Shown here: positions 34,694 through 34,912 of the stretch, piece by piece
How the letters are laid out: each line of letters opens with the position of its first letter
Numbering within the stretch: the stretch's first letter is position 1
Notes under the pieces: model-generated
Seen by the model: only the letters and a program-made list of their open reading frames with translations
What the model was told of the DNA's origin: nothing
The model's database searches: none
Origin: Caulobacter sp.
GTDB lineage: Bacteria; Pseudomonadota; Alphaproteobacteria; Caulobacterales; Caulobacteraceae
Direction: 5' to 3'
NCBI GenBank assembly: GCA_017744495.1
Contig: JAGIBE010000188.1
Span: 1-34,912, forward strand
Length of the DNA stretch: 34,912 bases
Translations under genes and position numbers: made by a program

Positions 34694-34912
34694 TTATTTC
34701 ACGCCGAACACCCGATCCAGGCTCCACTTTCCGCCGCCCTTGGCGATCAGGAACAGCAGGATCGCCGCCCAGGACAGATGGGTGCTCCAGGCGTCCGGAT
34801 AGACGAACACCTCGATCACCAGGGTCATGCCCAGGAAGGCCAGCGCGGAGAGCCGCGTGAACAGGCCCAGCACCAGCAGGATCGAGAACAAGTGCTCGCT
34901 GTAGGCTGTCTC
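34694..34912 (-). CDS. DoxX-family membrane protein (C-terminal part, cut by window end)
   Basis: The last 72 residues of a gene that continues beyond the window. The frame is open to base 34912. [28 protein letters not shown], then [29 protein letters not shown], match the last two to three helices and the 'GxGxWSLDxxl' end of DoxX proteins. DoxX is a small four-helix membrane protein linked to redox and thiol stress in some bacteria. Start and upstream context are not visible. Confidence 0.85.
   Translation of the reverse strand, partial: ETAYSEHLFSILLVLGLFTRLSALAFLGMTLVIEVFVYPDAWSTHLSWAAILLFLIAKGGGKWSLDRVFGVK

Overview
The window is a high-GC (roughly 70%) chromosomal segment of an alphaproteobacterium, most likely Caulobacter or a close relative. 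The signs are the gene families present, codon use dominated by G/C third positions, a sigma73-like promoter in front of bfd, a cluster of GANTC (CcrM-type) sites, and many short intergenic palindromes. About 41 protein-coding genes fill nearly the whole window. I see no rRNA, tRNA, CRISPR array or intact transposon. Most long open frames opposite or inside these genes are GC-driven shadows and are omitted.

Layout. 1-6.3 kb: a membrane-bound hybrid histidine kinase, the convergent shikimate pair aroK-aroB, a secreted Ala-rich protein and the tyrosine recombinase xerD. 6.4-10.9 kb: an exported protein, a short PhnA-like protein, a SulP anion transporter, a VOC-fold protein and a DUF4328 membrane protein. 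11-16.4 kb: an aminotransferase, a GST-like protein, an aldo/keto reductase, an MscS channel and a malyl-CoA-lyase-like CitE-family enzyme. 16.5-20.2 kb: OsmC, a small protein, accA, an AhpD-like protein and a nitronate monooxygenase. 20.3-26 kb: a CBS-PAS-GGDEF-EAL protein, a catalytically degenerate serine-recombinase domain, a GFA/threonine-aldolase pair and a zinc alcohol dehydrogenase. 26-28.6 kb: two lower-GC small genes, an orphan cheW, a Gly/Tyr-rich exported protein and an inositol-monophosphatase-family gene. 28.8-30.6 kb: a three-gene operon ending in an ECF41-type sigma factor. 30.6-34.9 kb: an exported protein, thiE, bfd and bfr for iron storage, a frameshifted GNAT gene, a TspO-like protein, a DUF2799 lipoprotein and a partial DoxX gene cut by the window end.

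The most informative finding is regulatory. The ECF41 operon starts with a sequence that fits the promoter described for this sigma group (TGTCACA, 16 bases, CGTC). A second copy with one mismatch and the same spacing lies 10 kb away, in front of the AhpD-like gene downstream of accA. This suggests a small regulon linking two CxxC AhpD-fold proteins.

The window also carries three families of intergenic palindromes. Copies of one family run into reading frames and form the C-terminal tails of two enzymes. Other points of interest are a Fur box that overlaps the first ATG of bfd and so forces a downstream TTG start, a bacterioferritin with Thr where a ferroxidase-centre Glu is normally found, and a resolvase domain that has lost Ser10, Asp67, Arg68 and Arg71 equivalents.
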